Source: Odiellus spinosus
Lineage: Eukaryota > Arthropoda > Arachnida > Opiliones > Phalangiidae
NCBI GenBank assembly: GCA_963920705.1
Contig: OY987240.1
Span: forward strand, 2,300,501-2,364,500
DNA: 64,000 nucleotides
Direction: 5' to 3'
The translations under genes were made by a program, and so were the position numbers. This document shows positions 43,083 through 53,650 of this stretch, one piece after another. Under the pieces are notes generated by a model, which was not told where the DNA came from, made no database searches, and saw only the letters and a program-made list of their open reading frames with translations. Each line of letters opens with the position of its first letter. The first letter of the stretch is position 1.

Positions 43083-43209
43083 GTTATAGTTACCGCCTTT
43101 CCGAATAGAAACGACACCACAGCCTTTTGGAGACGAAATTTTGACAACCTCACAGTACTACGCTTTGAACGAAACTGTTAAAATTTAAAAATACAGACAC
43201 CTTTTTATA
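43083..43209 (-). promoter_or_regulatory. Gene C proximal promoter and leader exon
   Basis: TATAAAAAG (43209-43201), AACAGTTTCG about 30 bp on (about 43176), a leader with GTCTCCAAAAGG, and a GTAAGTG donor (43082-43076). It is homologous to both gene A units. Confidence 0.6.
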
Positions 43210-43277
43210 CTAACTTCAAAAATTGTTAAAGACACTTTTATTTAACAAAAAAAACAAAAATACGAGTAACAACTTAC

Positions 43278-43435
43278 GTTACAGTTACGTCTTTCCGAAA
43301 ATAGCAACCCAAATTGTGTTATCGGCTCGAATACAATCAAAATCACAACCTGTTTGAGACAAAATATTGACGACCAGCCAGACCGGTGCCTAGAACTAAA
43401 CTGTTGGAGTTTGAACTTTCTCACACCTTATATAC
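43278..43435 (-). promoter_or_regulatory. Gene C distal promoter and leader exon (duplicate)
   Basis: TATATAAGG (43435-43427), AACAGTTTAG (about 43402), a leader with GTCTCAAAC in place of GTCTCCAAAAGG, and a GTAAGTT donor (43277-43271). It is the second unit of the pair upstream of gene C. Confidence 0.55.
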
Positions 43436-43657
43436 TACCTTCCATAGGAGTTAAGAGACTTTTAAGTGTATATGTAAAGAAAACAAACAAATCAGACCGC
43501 TGTGAAAAACTAATAATTTTAACCCATATTTTTTAGGTAATGTCAGATATATTATACTTTTCCTTAGTTTAATAAATTTGAATAATTAGTTAATATAAAT
43601 TTAATATATATTACGTATCAGTGGAGTCAGTTTCAAAATTGGAAAAGATTTAGTATT
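43436..43657. other. Non-coding spacer
   Basis: AT-rich, with no gene or element end recognised. Confidence 0.5.
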
Positions 43658-43985
43658 TTCAAGAATTCATTCAGGTTCCATAAGAATATGGGAGGGCCGC
43701 GATTCAATAACCATCCTCCCAAACTTTGTAGCAAAAGTTCGTCTGCTTCGAATCGATTTTTCAAGTAAATCGCTCCTGACATTTGCTATTAACCCGCGCC
43801 ACTAACGACCTTGACATAATATTTTGGGCAATAAAAATGGAGCCGACTGAAAAAAGATCTAAGCATACAAATGTTGCGAAAATTGCAGGCGAACTTTTGT
43901 TACAAAGTTTGGGAGGATGGTACCAGAGGCTAAAGCTATGCTCCCATATTCTTATGGAACCTGAATGGATTCTTGGTATTTTAAT
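43658..43985. repeat. Inverted repeat pair with ~90-bp arms
   Basis: TTCAGGTTCCATAAGAATAT at about 43668 and CATCCTCCCAAACTTTGTA at about 43712 face their reverse complements at 43888-43985. The middles of the two arms differ. The loop (43742-43887) holds an ATG-starting frame (43837) reading MEPTEKRSKHTNVAKIAGEL that runs through the right arm to 44034. No domain is recognised. Confidence 0.65.
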
Positions 43986-44509
43986 ATCGATTTCAAAGAT
44001 AGTATATTCGATCCTCACCTATATTTTAGCCTAGTTTAATTAAAATAAAACATTTCAATCTGGTGTTATTAACTACTCACCTCAATAGCACGAAAATATT
44101 CTATATATCTTAGATTTTGTACCACTAATGTTTTCTCTCCTTAGCTGTCCGCTTTTTGAGGTTAGTCTATTTTACATTTGAATAATAACAGTGAAGCATT
44201 AAATGACTCCTAAGAAATCAGCAAAAAAGACACTTTACTAAATACCTTACGTAAGAGCTACTTTTTCACTTTGATTCAAAAAAACGCTTTAACAAGTTGG
44301 GAAACCAAAATATAACCTCCCCGATCCCGACGTCAATGTAAAATAATCTAACCTAACCCTACCTAAAATAAAAAATTAAAAGAAATGTTGAGTATTGGAA
44401 GAGTAGAAGAAACAGCGTGCATTTCAATCACACTTCTCTATTTCCCCATCAAGGTTACGGAGTATAAGTATTTTCCTTTAACCTCAAGGATTCAGAGAAT
44501 GCAAAAAGA

Positions 44510-44640
44510 GTCCTGCGTTACACATAATTATATGCGGCAGGTCGTAGATTTTTTAATATACACAGCAAATGAAACGTCCTACGTTACCCGTAATTATATG
44601 CGGCAGAGCGTAGATTTGTTAATAGACACACCAAATTAAA
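44510..44640 (+). repeat. 66-bp direct duplication
   Basis: Two adjacent copies share TCCTGCGTTACACATAATTA / TCCTACGTTACCCGTAATTA and TATGCGGCAG...GTAGATTT. An open plus-strand frame (44385-44639) runs through both, giving the repeated peptide pattern YVTRNYMRQSVD. I do not regard it as a gene. Confidence 0.7.
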
Positions 44641-44893
44641 TGTTTATTTTCAAAGTAAATATGTAAAATACAAGTGCTTGTAATATAAATTAATACTTGA
44701 GCTGAGGCTGTACTGTGTGATTATCTTTGATAATCCACTGATTTGATAAAGACGAAGGATGTAGTCTGGGATGTCAAGGAAGACAAGGAATTAAAATGAC
44801 GAAGATATGGTAGAAAGTTCCTCTTGGACAAACCAAGAAATATTCTAGACTGAATGTTCCATTTACAACCCATTGTCGGTAGATGATTGGCAA

Positions 44894-45296
44894 TTACTTC
44901 CGGTACAGTTTTCGTCTGAAATTCTTGTTTTGACGTGCTAATAGAGGACCATTACTAATATTTTCATCATACGAGAGATCCCAGTCATTGGAAGAATCCA
45001 AGGATGGAGCTGGTCGAGAGGTTATTTTCCACTCCTACGATAAAAAAATCTTAATGACTGAAAGTAGACTAATTTCCATACCATTAGCATTTATACTTGA
45101 ATAGCTCCTTTTATGTTTAGAATAAGGAGGCCTATGAAGAACTGTCGAGCTTTTCCTGACTGTAGGTATCTCACATATATCGAGTCCGAAAACACTCAAT
45201 GCTTGCATTTTTTCATTCTTCGTAGCCAGGCCGTCTCTTTCTGGTAATAAATGAAAGCCGTCTCGCTACTCTGTTGACTTCAAATGGTGATGACAT
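44894..45296 (-). pseudogene. Small two-exon gene remnant, unrecognised
   Basis: The minus strand from ATG 45296 reads MSSPFEVNRVARRLSFITRK and RRPGYEE to a stop. One base shift later the frame continues ALSVFGLDICEIPTVRKSST and SKHKRSYSSINAN. A GTATGG donor (45081) and GTAG acceptor (45035) bound a 47-bp intron. After it, EWKITSRPAPSLDSSNDWDL and ARQNKNFRRKLYRK end at TAA (44894-44896). The three pieces need two frame corrections to form one protein of about 115 residues. The composition (Arg/Ser-rich, basic ends) looks real, but no family is recognised. Confidence 0.5.
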
Positions 45297-47039
45297 TCTG
45301 CGCTGTATGATTTTCTCACTTAAGTCATTATAGCTCTCTTTCGTCTGGTCTCGTCTCGTCGCCTGGTCTGCCAACGAAGATCACTGTACACGGCTGCTTT
45401 TGATTATGAAAATAATCGGAAATGTTTCTTGGTTTTATAGTGGAGAAAAATGAAGCCTATTTTTTTTCAGCATCAGATGTCCATTTTTTATTCAAAATTA
45501 TTGTTTTTTAAACACGGGAAACCTATTGTACTTCTGTCCAAGGAGAGTTTTCACGACTATAAATTTTCTTGAGAGGTTTAACATTTTGTATCAATCCGCT
45601 TCAGCTTTAAGTCTTATGTCGTTTCTATCTTGGATGCCCGCGTAAACGTACCTTTATTTAGGTTCTTCAATCCATACCAAGTTTGCAGAAAGCCTTAGCC
45701 TATACAACCCGTTATACCTTTGCTTTTTGGACTAAATGATATATGGAAAACAGCATAGCGTGTGCTGCCAACTCAAACAGATATTAAACGGTCACATTTC
45801 TATAAATTTTTGGACATTGTGTAATGTTCTTAGAGAGACATAATAGATTTAATAAGCCACATTTCTAAGTAATGCGATTTAAATTCAATCGCCTCAGTTT
45901 ATTCGAGTACTATACCCAAAAGATCGTGAGAAAGGGCCTCTTAACACCGAAATATAGGCGAGAAACGATTGCCCACACAATCGAAGACGACACAACCGCG
46001 CAAGTGAGAGGGTTCACCACAATTCTAAACGCTAACGTAAACCACCCATTGGAGTAGTGCATCTATGAGTACCGAATCTGTAAATCTCGTTTATATAGGC
46101 CGAGAAGAGATTTATAAAAGTTAAAAAACCAAATGATAAGAAAATCGTGCCTACTTTTTAATTATTTTGAATTTAATGGGATACTCATGACATAATAAAA
46201 TTAAACGGCTGAGGAGTGCTACCCGAGTAGAAGAACCCATTGAATGTAATTTCCAGTTATCGATAAAAAAATACCATTAAAAATAGCTTATCTATTGATT
46301 AATAAATAATTTTTTGTTCATCAATTTAGAACCACTTAAAAAAGTTCAGCTAGGTTTATGTTTTAACCTTTTCGTAACCCATTCAGCCACCTTTCTCTCT
46401 ATTACTTCATACACCTTATCAATCTTTCAGTACTGAAATCTTTGTTTAACCAAGAGAAGCACTCGAATTCAATGGATATTTCTTATCATTCTTCTGTTTG
46501 TTTACCATTTTGAAGCAATTAATAAACCTCGGCTAAGCTTATAATTTCACCCTTTTGTAACCAATTCAGGCTCCTTATTTTCTATTACTTCATGTACTTT
46601 ATCAATATTTCATTATTTAAATATGTGTTTAAATAAAGATATTCTCGTACCCGGAAGAAGTCTCATCAAATTTTGTCAAAGTACCTTTGTCTCTATTAAT
46701 TCGATTTCAGTGGACGGTGGGATCTTGGATACCCGTGTAAACGCACTTTTATTTAGATTCTTCAATACACCCCAAGTTTGCAGCAAGACTAAGGCTATAC
46801 TGCCCGTTATACCTTTGCTTTTTTGAATAATGATTTATATGGAAAATAGTTTAGCGCGTGCAGCCAACTCAAGCTGGTATTAGACGGTCACTATTCTTTA
46901 AATTTTTGAACAATTTCTTAAATATCTTCTAAACTATCTCAAATTTTAAATTGATTTTTCAGCTTCGTTATTAATTAGATTCAGTTAAACAATAGTATTA
47001 TTTTAAATTAAAATTTAAATGCATTATACACTTCAATTC
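45297..47039. other. Non-coding region with direct repeat pairs
   Basis: About 45615-45830 and 46705-46920 are ~215-bp direct copies (CTTGGAT-CCCG-GTAAACG, TTCTTCAAT, CCGTTATACCTTTGCTTTTT, ATATGGAAAA, ACGGTCAC). About 46370-46440 and 46540-46610 form a second pair around CTATTACTTCAT. A 61-residue frame (45872-46057) and a 67-residue frame (46623-46826) have no recognisable motif. Confidence 0.55.
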
Positions 47040-47690
47040 ACTAAAATATATCGCGGCATAAGGCCAAAATAGTTAGGACATGTAAAAGGGGTATATATAG
47101 CTTTCGCGAACCTTTATTCATCGAGCGAGTAACCGAGAAGAGTTGGGGAAAAGTCCCCCTTCTCAACGTCTAGACGTTTATCGTAACCCTAGGCATACGG
47201 TAACTGTACCACAAAGACCCGTAGAGGGAGGAGATTAGTGAAGTGGAAGGTTGATGAGGACTATATTACTGAGGGACGCCTCGCTAGTATGGCCCGCTGA
47301 GATCAGACACTAGAGGTTGGACCTTGGTGTGGGGATGGTCGGAGGTGATTATAACAGTGGGAGACGTCCCATTGCGTATAATCGCCTTCAACTGTCCAGC
47401 ATCGAGGTTTGACCGTATAGTGGATGGTGAAAGGCGATAATATGCAATTGGAGACGTCCTGTTGCATATAATTGCACGACTCCTGAAACTCATTGTGGCA
47501 GCCACGCTTAAAGGAGGTAATTCCCGTTAAACGGAATTGAACGATAAGCTGGCATGATTACGTCTCTAGACTTTTTGCTCCTCGAGCTAGGTCACTTGAT
47601 TTCCGGTTACACAGGATATCCGCTTACACAGGAAGTGACAGACACACAGATCTGACCAGTGTAAAACCTCCCCCTGAACTAAAGTTCAGT
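47040..47690. other. Structured, GC-richer segment with palindromes
   Basis: GGGTATATATAGC (about 47088-47100) could be a TATA box. Two related ~40-bp imperfect palindromes centre on GGGAGACGTCCC (about 47360) and GGAGACGTCC (about 47451), flanked by GATTATA...TATAATC-type arms. A strong hairpin ACCTCCCC-TGAACT / AGTTCA-GGGGAGGT lies at about 47666-47699. No protein frame is convincing. It may be a non-coding RNA, an LTR, or the end of a mobile element. Confidence 0.4.
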
Positions 47691-47697
47691 CGGGGAG

Positions 47698-47917
47698 GTA
47701 AAAAATATTACACGTAACGACCTTACGTAGTAACTACCTTTTCACTATATTTCTAAAAGACGCTTTTAAAAACTATTACAGGTAACGACCTTACGTAGGA
47801 GCTACTTTGATTCAAAAAGACGCATTAAAAAATATTACACGTAACGACCTTACCTAGTAACTACCTTTTCACTTTATTTCAAAAAGACGCTTTTAAAAAC
47901 TATTACAATGAAGGACC
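47698..47917 (+). repeat. ~65-bp minisatellite, left side of the Harbinger insertion
   Basis: Units contain AATATTACACGTAACGACC, TTACGTAGTAACTAC and TTTCACTTTATTTC...AAAAAGACGCTTTT. The same array resumes at 51644. Single units occur near 36200 and 44250. Confidence 0.85.
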
Positions 47918-48119
47918 TTAAGGCCCGTTTATAAAGGCGCTTTTAGTAGAAGCGTAAGCGGGTAGATGATGATGAAAAAAAATTTAAATCTCGCGCGATA
48001 AATTCGAAGTCCTAGGTAAGCTTACTCTCCCCGCTTCATCCTCCCGCTGTTTCGTTTATAAAAGAGCTGACAGATGGCGGCTTAGTCGCTAGTCTTGGAA
48101 ATTAAAGTTAAAAACTAAA

Positions 48120-49806
48120 ATGGCGTCGACTGTGGTTAATTTGCTTCTTATGAAAAAGAAATTACTATTATTGAAACAACAAAGATTAATTAAACAACGT
48201 AAGTTAAAACGTAGGATGAAACGGCTTTGGGGGGGTTCACCCAATATGGAGAGATAGGAATACAGAGGGCTATTTTCATACATTGGTAAGTACATAGTAA
48301 AAAGGCCAAAGGCTAAAGATTTATCAAATTATTATTTTCCTGTATTTTTAAAGAAATTTGGTTTCGTTTTTAGCTTCAAAATATGCGACAATTTGACCAT
48401 GATTACTTTAAAAATTTCGTTCGAATGTCGCCGCAGTTATTTGATGAACTAGTAGAATTATTGGCTGACAGTTTGAAAAAATATCCCATTTCTCGAGAGC
48501 CGCTTTCACCGGCTCATAGACTAGCTATCACTCTCCGGTAAGTTAAATATTTCTCTTTATAAGTTTTAGTAGTTAATTGTATTGTTGCTCAGATTCTTGG
48601 CAACTGGTGATAGTCTCATGAGCATTGCTTATGGGTTTCGCATCGGAAAAGCTACTGCCCATGTTGTCATTAAAGAGACGTGTGATGCGTTATGGGATAT
48701 TCTACAGCCCCTTTACCTCAAAGTAGGTGCAGCTTACATTTGGGTTCTTAATTATTTAAATTAATTATTAATTACAGGCACCAACTGAAAAAATTTGGAA
48801 AGATGCCGCCTATGAATATGGACGTGTATGGCAGTACCCAAACTGCTGCGGTGCTGTTGATGGTAAGCACGTGGTAATCCAACAGCCTGCAAACAGTGGT
48901 TCAATGTATTACAACTACAAGGTAAATATTTTCATATAACCGTAGGTACCTAATATATTAACAAACGGTTTTGATAGGGTACAAACTCGGTTGTACTTAT
49001 GGCAGTCGTGGATGCCGAGTACAAATTCCTAGCTGTTGACATTGGAGGTTTTGGCTCCAATTCTGATGGCGGAATTTTTAAAAGCTCTTCAATCGGTTTT
49101 GCACTAGAAAACAAAACTTTGGGTTTGCCTCCCCCAACAAAATTACCCAGGAGTGAGATCTATGCGCCGTATTTATTTGTCGGGGATGAAGCTTTCCAGC
49201 TTCAAGAAAATTTCTTGAGGCCTTATTCGTCAAAAGAATTAAATTCTAAAACTCGAGTTTTTAATTATCGTTTAAGTAGAGCCAGGTAAATATTTGGTAG
49301 AGAGTAGAAGTGTCTGATATTTACGTAATGAACAAATTGTTTCTAAATATTTAACCAATGAAATTGATGAAGATCATGTCTTTAATAACTGATATATATA
49401 TTTATACATTTAACCTACGCGTTGTAGTGAAAATGGCTTTGGAATATTGGGAGCAAGGTGGAGGATATACCACCGAACAATAAACCTTGCACCAGATAAT
49501 GTAGATCGAATAATAAAAGCAACAGTTGTGCTGCACAACTATCTAATTTCTAAAGAAAAACACCTAAGAAAGTCTGAAAAGGTATATTGCCCCCCTGGAT
49601 TTGCGTATTTCACGGATAGCCTTGGGAACTTCCAATATGGAACTTGGAATGATGAGCGCGATAATGCTCTATTAAATCTGAGAGGATCAAGAGCGAGAAA
49701 TTCCACCGAAGCAGCCAAAAAATGCAGAAAAATCTACATGGATTATTTTTGGTCAGAGGAAGGCGCAGTTCCATGGCAGTGGGATATGCCAGGTGTAAAT
49801 CGTTAA
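48120..49806 (+). pseudogene. PIF/Harbinger transposase, six exons, one frameshift
   Basis: Exons 48120-48285, 48374-48537, 48593-48722, 48778-48921, 48978-49285 and 49428-49806 have GT-AG borders and 55-142-bp introns. The product would be about 429 residues. The family pattern is followed throughout: FDHDYFKNFVRMSPQLFDEL, SPAHRLAITLR-FLATGDS, a helix-turn-helix region (SLMSIAYGFRIGKATAHVVI), CCGAVDGKHVVIQQPA with the first catalytic Asp, VLMAVVDAEYKFLAVDIGGF, YLFVGDEAFQLQENF with the second Asp, and VFNYRLSRA / SENGFGILGARWRIY with the Glu. Usual family length is about 400 residues. The only clear defect is a run of seven G at 48229-48235: the frame is kept only if one G is absent. AATAAA follows at 49834-49839. 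The transposase acts in the nucleus on the element ends. Confidence 0.92.
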
Positions 49807-50186
49807 AAATGAGTCTTTCGAATATGTAAATGGAATAAACATTTAAAGGGAGAAGTGTTTTTTTTAACAAAGCTTAATTGTTTCATTTTGGATTCATCTG
49901 GTATTTATACTGCTTTGCGAGTCTTCCTAGAGTTATTTTTTAGCTTTGGTAATGGTAGATGACTCTAGTAGTCGCGTATTTCTATAATGGTTAAAAAAAT
50001 TATAAGAACCTAATATTAATACATGTAATTATTTACACGTATAGAAGAAAATTCACATGGGGAAATTTTTAAAACAATTTAAAAGATAAATTTCTCTTAA
50101 AATTTGTGTGTACAATAACTTTTGTGCAATTTTAATGCTTTACGAAAACAGTATAAAAAATTAAATCATTTTAATTACAATTTAAT

Positions 50187-51279
50187 TTATTTCTTTGTCT
50201 GCTGTTTAGTTAGGTCAATATATTTATCTACCACTTCTGCCATTTCGATTTCACAACTTCTTTGCAGATCAACATCAACAAGCTTCAAGAGATCTGCTAA
50301 ATATTTACAAAACCTTTCCGGTCGGCCTTCAATGTTTTTCTCTCATTTATGAGAAAGACTTGCAGCGATAAAGCTGTAATTAAACTAGTTGTCAGAGATA
50401 AATATAAAATTAACCATAATTAACAATTTATACTTTTTTCACATACCTATCAACCTTGTCTATTTCCTTTTGAATATTATCTTCTCCATCAACAATTTCT
50501 GATGGATGGCTAGAACTACGTCTTTTCTGTTTCAACTGTGCAGTTGATGACCTTGTTTGTTTTTTTGAGGTCGTAGGCCTCTCTCCATCATCAGATTCAA
50601 TCTCATATCTTCCTCAGCTACGCCTTCGACTTCTTTTCCAATTTCAGCAAACAGCTAGTTTTAAAGGTTTACATAATCATTAATTACTAATTACTAATAA
50701 CATATAACCAATGGCAGTTACCCTATCTGCCTCGTTCGAGGTCTCATTATCTTGGACATTTGAAGGAATTTCAATGTTGGAGGCTGTACTAATTTAATAA
50801 AATTTATTATATTACTTCGAATCTAAAATAAGAATAATCATTGAAATACTTACTCTCTTCTTGTCACTACATCCTTTAAGAACATTAATTGCTTAAAATA
50901 AGGCCATTTAACGAGTTCAGCATCATTTTCTTCAACATATTCTTGTCCTGATTTTTTGGTGGAAATTGCGTGGAAATTGACCCTAAATTGGTCCTTCAGG
51001 TACTTCCACATTGATTTTACATCTTTAACTAAAAAATATTTATTATTTGAGGCTTTTAAAACCAAAGTTTTTCCGCTTACCAGGCATTTTCAGGGCGTCG
51101 GCAACTTCACCCCACTTCACATTTTGCAAGTTTCTATCACGATAATCGGCGTGGGATTTATCCCATAACACGGGAAAATATATAACTATATTGATCAAAT
51201 TTGCCTTTCTCTCAATATCTTTTTGTCTTATAGACGCCTTTAATACTCTTTCCTTTTCTTTTTTTTCTTTCAATGACAT
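50187..51279 (-). pseudogene. MADF-type (Myb/SANT-like) partner protein of the Harbinger element
   Basis: Minus-strand exons 51279-51081, 51028-50854, 50788-50722, 50654-50447 and 50373-50187. Exons 1-2 form a MADF domain: LINIVIYFPVLWDKSHADYR, WGEVADALKMPG, then VKSMWKYLKDQFRVNFHAIS and WPYFKQLMFLKDVV. Such proteins help the transposase bind DNA and enter the nucleus in Harbinger systems. The C-terminal exons are acidic/basic and end SCEIEMAEVVDKYIDLTKQQ, a BESS-like helix. Two defects are visible: a frame change in exon 4 (GVAEED to YEIESDDGERP, near 50615) and an in-frame TGA in exon 5 (after SLSHK). The gene converges on the transposase gene, with 380 bp between stops. Confidence 0.82.
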
Positions 51280-51643
51280 TTTTCCGTAGACTACTTACGA
51301 ACAACCGTAATTTAAATCGTTTTAATAAAATTGCGCCAGTTTTTAACCGAAAACCAAACGAACGCCAATTTTAAAACTGCTGAAAAGTCGAAATTGGAAA
51401 ATGATTGGCTAGCAAAACCACGTGACACTTCGCTTGATCTAAACTTGAGCGAGAAAATCAACCACGGCAGATCTGAAGCTTATTCTGAAAATCAGCTTCA
51501 TCTATGCGCAAAACGCGAAACCTTTCAAATCCCCTGCGCGTTTATAAACACCCCGCCGAAAAAACCGAAAAAAAATACGCTTCATCTCTGCGCTTTCAGC
51601 TTCGACTTTTTCGGTTTCTCGCGCCTTTATAAACGGGCCTTTA

Positions 51644-51890
51644 CGTAGTAGCTAATTTTTCACTTTGAATCAAAAAGACACTTTAAAAATATAACACGTA
51701 ACTACATTACGTAGTAACTACTTTTTCACTATATTTCAAAAAGACGCTTTTAAAAACTATTACTGGTAACGACCTTACGTAGGAGCTAATTTTTCAATTT
51801 GATTCAAAAAGACGCTTTCAAAAATATTACACGTAACGACCTTACGTAGTAACTACCTTTTCACTATATTTCAAAAATACTAGTCTTGGG
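51644..51890 (+). repeat. ~65-bp minisatellite, right side of the Harbinger insertion
   Basis: Continuation of the 47698-47917 array (CGTAGTAGCTAATTTTTCACTTTG, AAAAAGACGCTTT, AACGACCTTACGTAG). Confidence 0.85.
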
Positions 51891-52611
51891 GTTAGCCACA
51901 ATTGTATATAATAGGCTTTTCCGATGCATATTAGGTTATGTTAAAATCGTCTATGGGGCTTTAACATGGTGATTTTCCGAAGACCTAACCTAACCTATTT
52001 GGACCACAATATACATTAAAGTGGAAAGGCAAATTTTGAGACAATTTAGGCATTGCCACTCGATTCTCCATATTCCTTCACACAAGAAACAAAAATTTCA
52101 TATAGCTATAATGCTTAGATTGAAAGTTATTCAAATTAATAAAAGTGTTGTTTTTCCTTGAAAGTGAAAATTTCGCAAAATTCAATGACTCATTGTTTGG
52201 TCCATCATATAACCGCACCTTACCCCAAATTACTTGTGGATCAATAGAATGCCCTGTTTCTTCGCTTCGTAATGATATTAATATCGATTAGATAAGTGAC
52301 TACATCACTTTCCAGGGCTCTGAATGTACCCCCCCCCTCAAATATATATTTTTCACTTTACGCGTTAAGAATAATTTGGTTAAATAGAAACCGGAATTTT
52401 GAGAATAATTTGGGCCATACCACTGGGCGCTGCGCATTATTCTATGTAAGAAACCAAATTTTCATAACGCTACAATGATTAGATTGAAAGTTAATCAAAA
52501 TGCTAAGGGAGACAAATTCGGTAAAATCGTCGGCCAAAAAAGAGGCGTACCTAGTAGTAAAACCGATGTACTTCAAAAAGTATGTTTTAAGCTCAAAATT
52601 ACAAATATTAG
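51891..52611. other. Mostly non-coding, before the AlkB-like exon
   Basis: Short TTAGGTTATG and CCTAACCTAACC motifs occur near 51930-51995. An open stretch (52475-52579) encoding MIRLKVNQNAKGDKFGKIVG ends at a GTATGT that could be a donor to the AlkB-like exon, but the implied intron would be only 32 bp. I leave it unassigned. Confidence 0.4.
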
Positions 52612-52862
52612 TTTCAAACATAGCGATGACGAAGAAACTTTGGGCGTTGCTCCCATAATTGCGTCTATTTCTCTGGGAGAAACAAGGAAATTTGAGTTGA
52701 AGAATTATCATGTGAGAAATTTTTTAATCAAATGTTAATTTTATTTGATCCTTAGTTTATGTGAAATATTAATCCTGATAGGGAACTGTTGCCAAATGGA
52801 GAGTAAACTTAGAACATGGCAGTTTACTCATAATGTCAGGGAAAACGCAAGAGGACTGGAAG
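52612..52862 (+). pseudogene. AlkB-type dioxygenase fragment (ALKBH2/3-like), two exons
   Basis: Exon 52612-52711 reads FKHSDDEETLGVAPIIASIS then LGETRKFELKNYH. Exon 52782-52862 reads GTVAKWRVNLEHGSLLIMSG then KTQEDWK, with GTGAGA and GTAAGT donors and a TGATAG acceptor. H-S-D-D-E carries the iron-binding H-x-D of the Fe(II)/2-oxoglutarate dioxygenase fold. 'P-I-I-A-S-I-S-L-G' and 'H-G-S-L-L-I-M-S-G-x-T-Q-x-x-W' are signature segments of ALKBH2/3, which remove alkyl groups from DNA bases by oxidation. The last iron histidine (H-S-I-P-K) and the arginines that bind 2-oxoglutarate should follow in a further exon, but satellite-flanking sequence lies there instead. The N-terminal DNA-binding part is also not found. 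I therefore call it a truncated copy. Confidence 0.65.
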
Positions 52863-53400
52863 GTAAGTTTATTCGATATTAAGCCAATACATAATTTTCC
52901 TCCAGTGAATTGGCCATATTTTCCATGTTTTTCAACGGATTTTCCAAAACGCTTGTTTTTTAGATTGATCAATATTTGGACTTTCGATTGTTGTTGATTT
53001 TGTCTAAATCGCTTAAAAATCAAAGGTTTTGTGTCCATTTGAATCCAATAATCTTTGATTTTTAAGCGTTTTAGCTTAATTTCAACCCATTTTATATTTG
53101 TTACGATTTGACAATTTAGACAAAACCAATGTCATTCGAAAGAGCAATTATTGGACAGTCTGAATAATAAGAGTTTTCAAAAATCCCGTTAAAAAACAAG
53201 AATAATATGGCTAATTCAAGAAATCATACAATATCAAAATAGTCAAATTTCAGATTTTAAAAATACGCTTTTTGATATTAAATGTTTTTTGAATTGACCA
53301 TATTTTCCATGCTTTTTAACGGATTTTATTAATATTTCCTCTTTCGATTGTTGTTGATTTTGTCTAAATCGCTTAAAAATCAAATGTTTTTTGCAACAAA
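52863..53400 (+). repeat. Direct repeat pair and hairpin at the satellite edge
   Basis: 52905-53030 and 53272-53395 are direct copies (CATATTTTCCATG, AACGGATTTT, CTTTCGATTGTTGTTGATTT, TGTCTAAATCGCTTAAAAATC). Between them, CGCTTAAAAATCAAAGG faces CTTTGATTTTTAAGCG (about 53009-53065), making a ~20-bp stem. Confidence 0.7.
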
Positions 53401-53650
53401 CCCTTTTTGCATACAAAGCACCATTTTCAAAAGTTTGGATCCCTGCTACTAATTTGCATACAAAAGAGCAAACCAAATTTATGCATACGAAACACTACGT
53501 TCAAAAGTTTGCATCTCTGCAACTAATTTGCATACAAAAGAGCAAACCAAATTTATGCATACGAAACACCACTTTCAAAAGTTTGCTTCCCTATACTAAT
53601 TTGAATACAAAAGACCAAACCATATTTATGCATACAAGTTTGAAAAGCTA
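53400..53650 (+). repeat. ~85-bp tandem repeat, three copies
   Basis: Units contain TTTGCATACAAAAGAGCAAACC, AAATTTATGCATACGAAACAC and TTCAAAAGTTTGCATCCCTG. It shades into the large satellite through the shared TTGCATACAAA motif. Confidence 0.75.

Larger units (their letters stand above)
47921..51640. mobile_element. PIF/Harbinger trans­poson, 3,720 bp, structurally complete
   Basis: The ends AGGCCCGTTTATAAAGGCGC and GCGCCTTTATAAACGGGCCT are perfect 20-bp inverted repeats, flanked by TTA on each side (47918-47920 and 51641-51643), the hallmark target duplication of PIF/Harbinger. Removing the element and one TTA restores the minisatellite reading ACCTTACGTAG. It carries the two standard genes in convergent orientation: a DDE transposase (plus) and a MADF/Myb-like partner (minus). 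Both have frame damage, so this copy is probably not self-sufficient, although its ends look usable. Confidence 0.93.

Noticed and set aside
43783..44034. 83-residue plus-strand frame as a gene
   Set aside because: Half of it lies in one arm of an inverted repeat and no domain or splice signal supports it.
52475..52579. First exon of the AlkB-like gene (MIRLKVNQNAKGDKFGKIVG...)
   Set aside because: It does not resemble the part of AlkB proteins that should precede HSDDE, and the intron implied would be only 32 nt.
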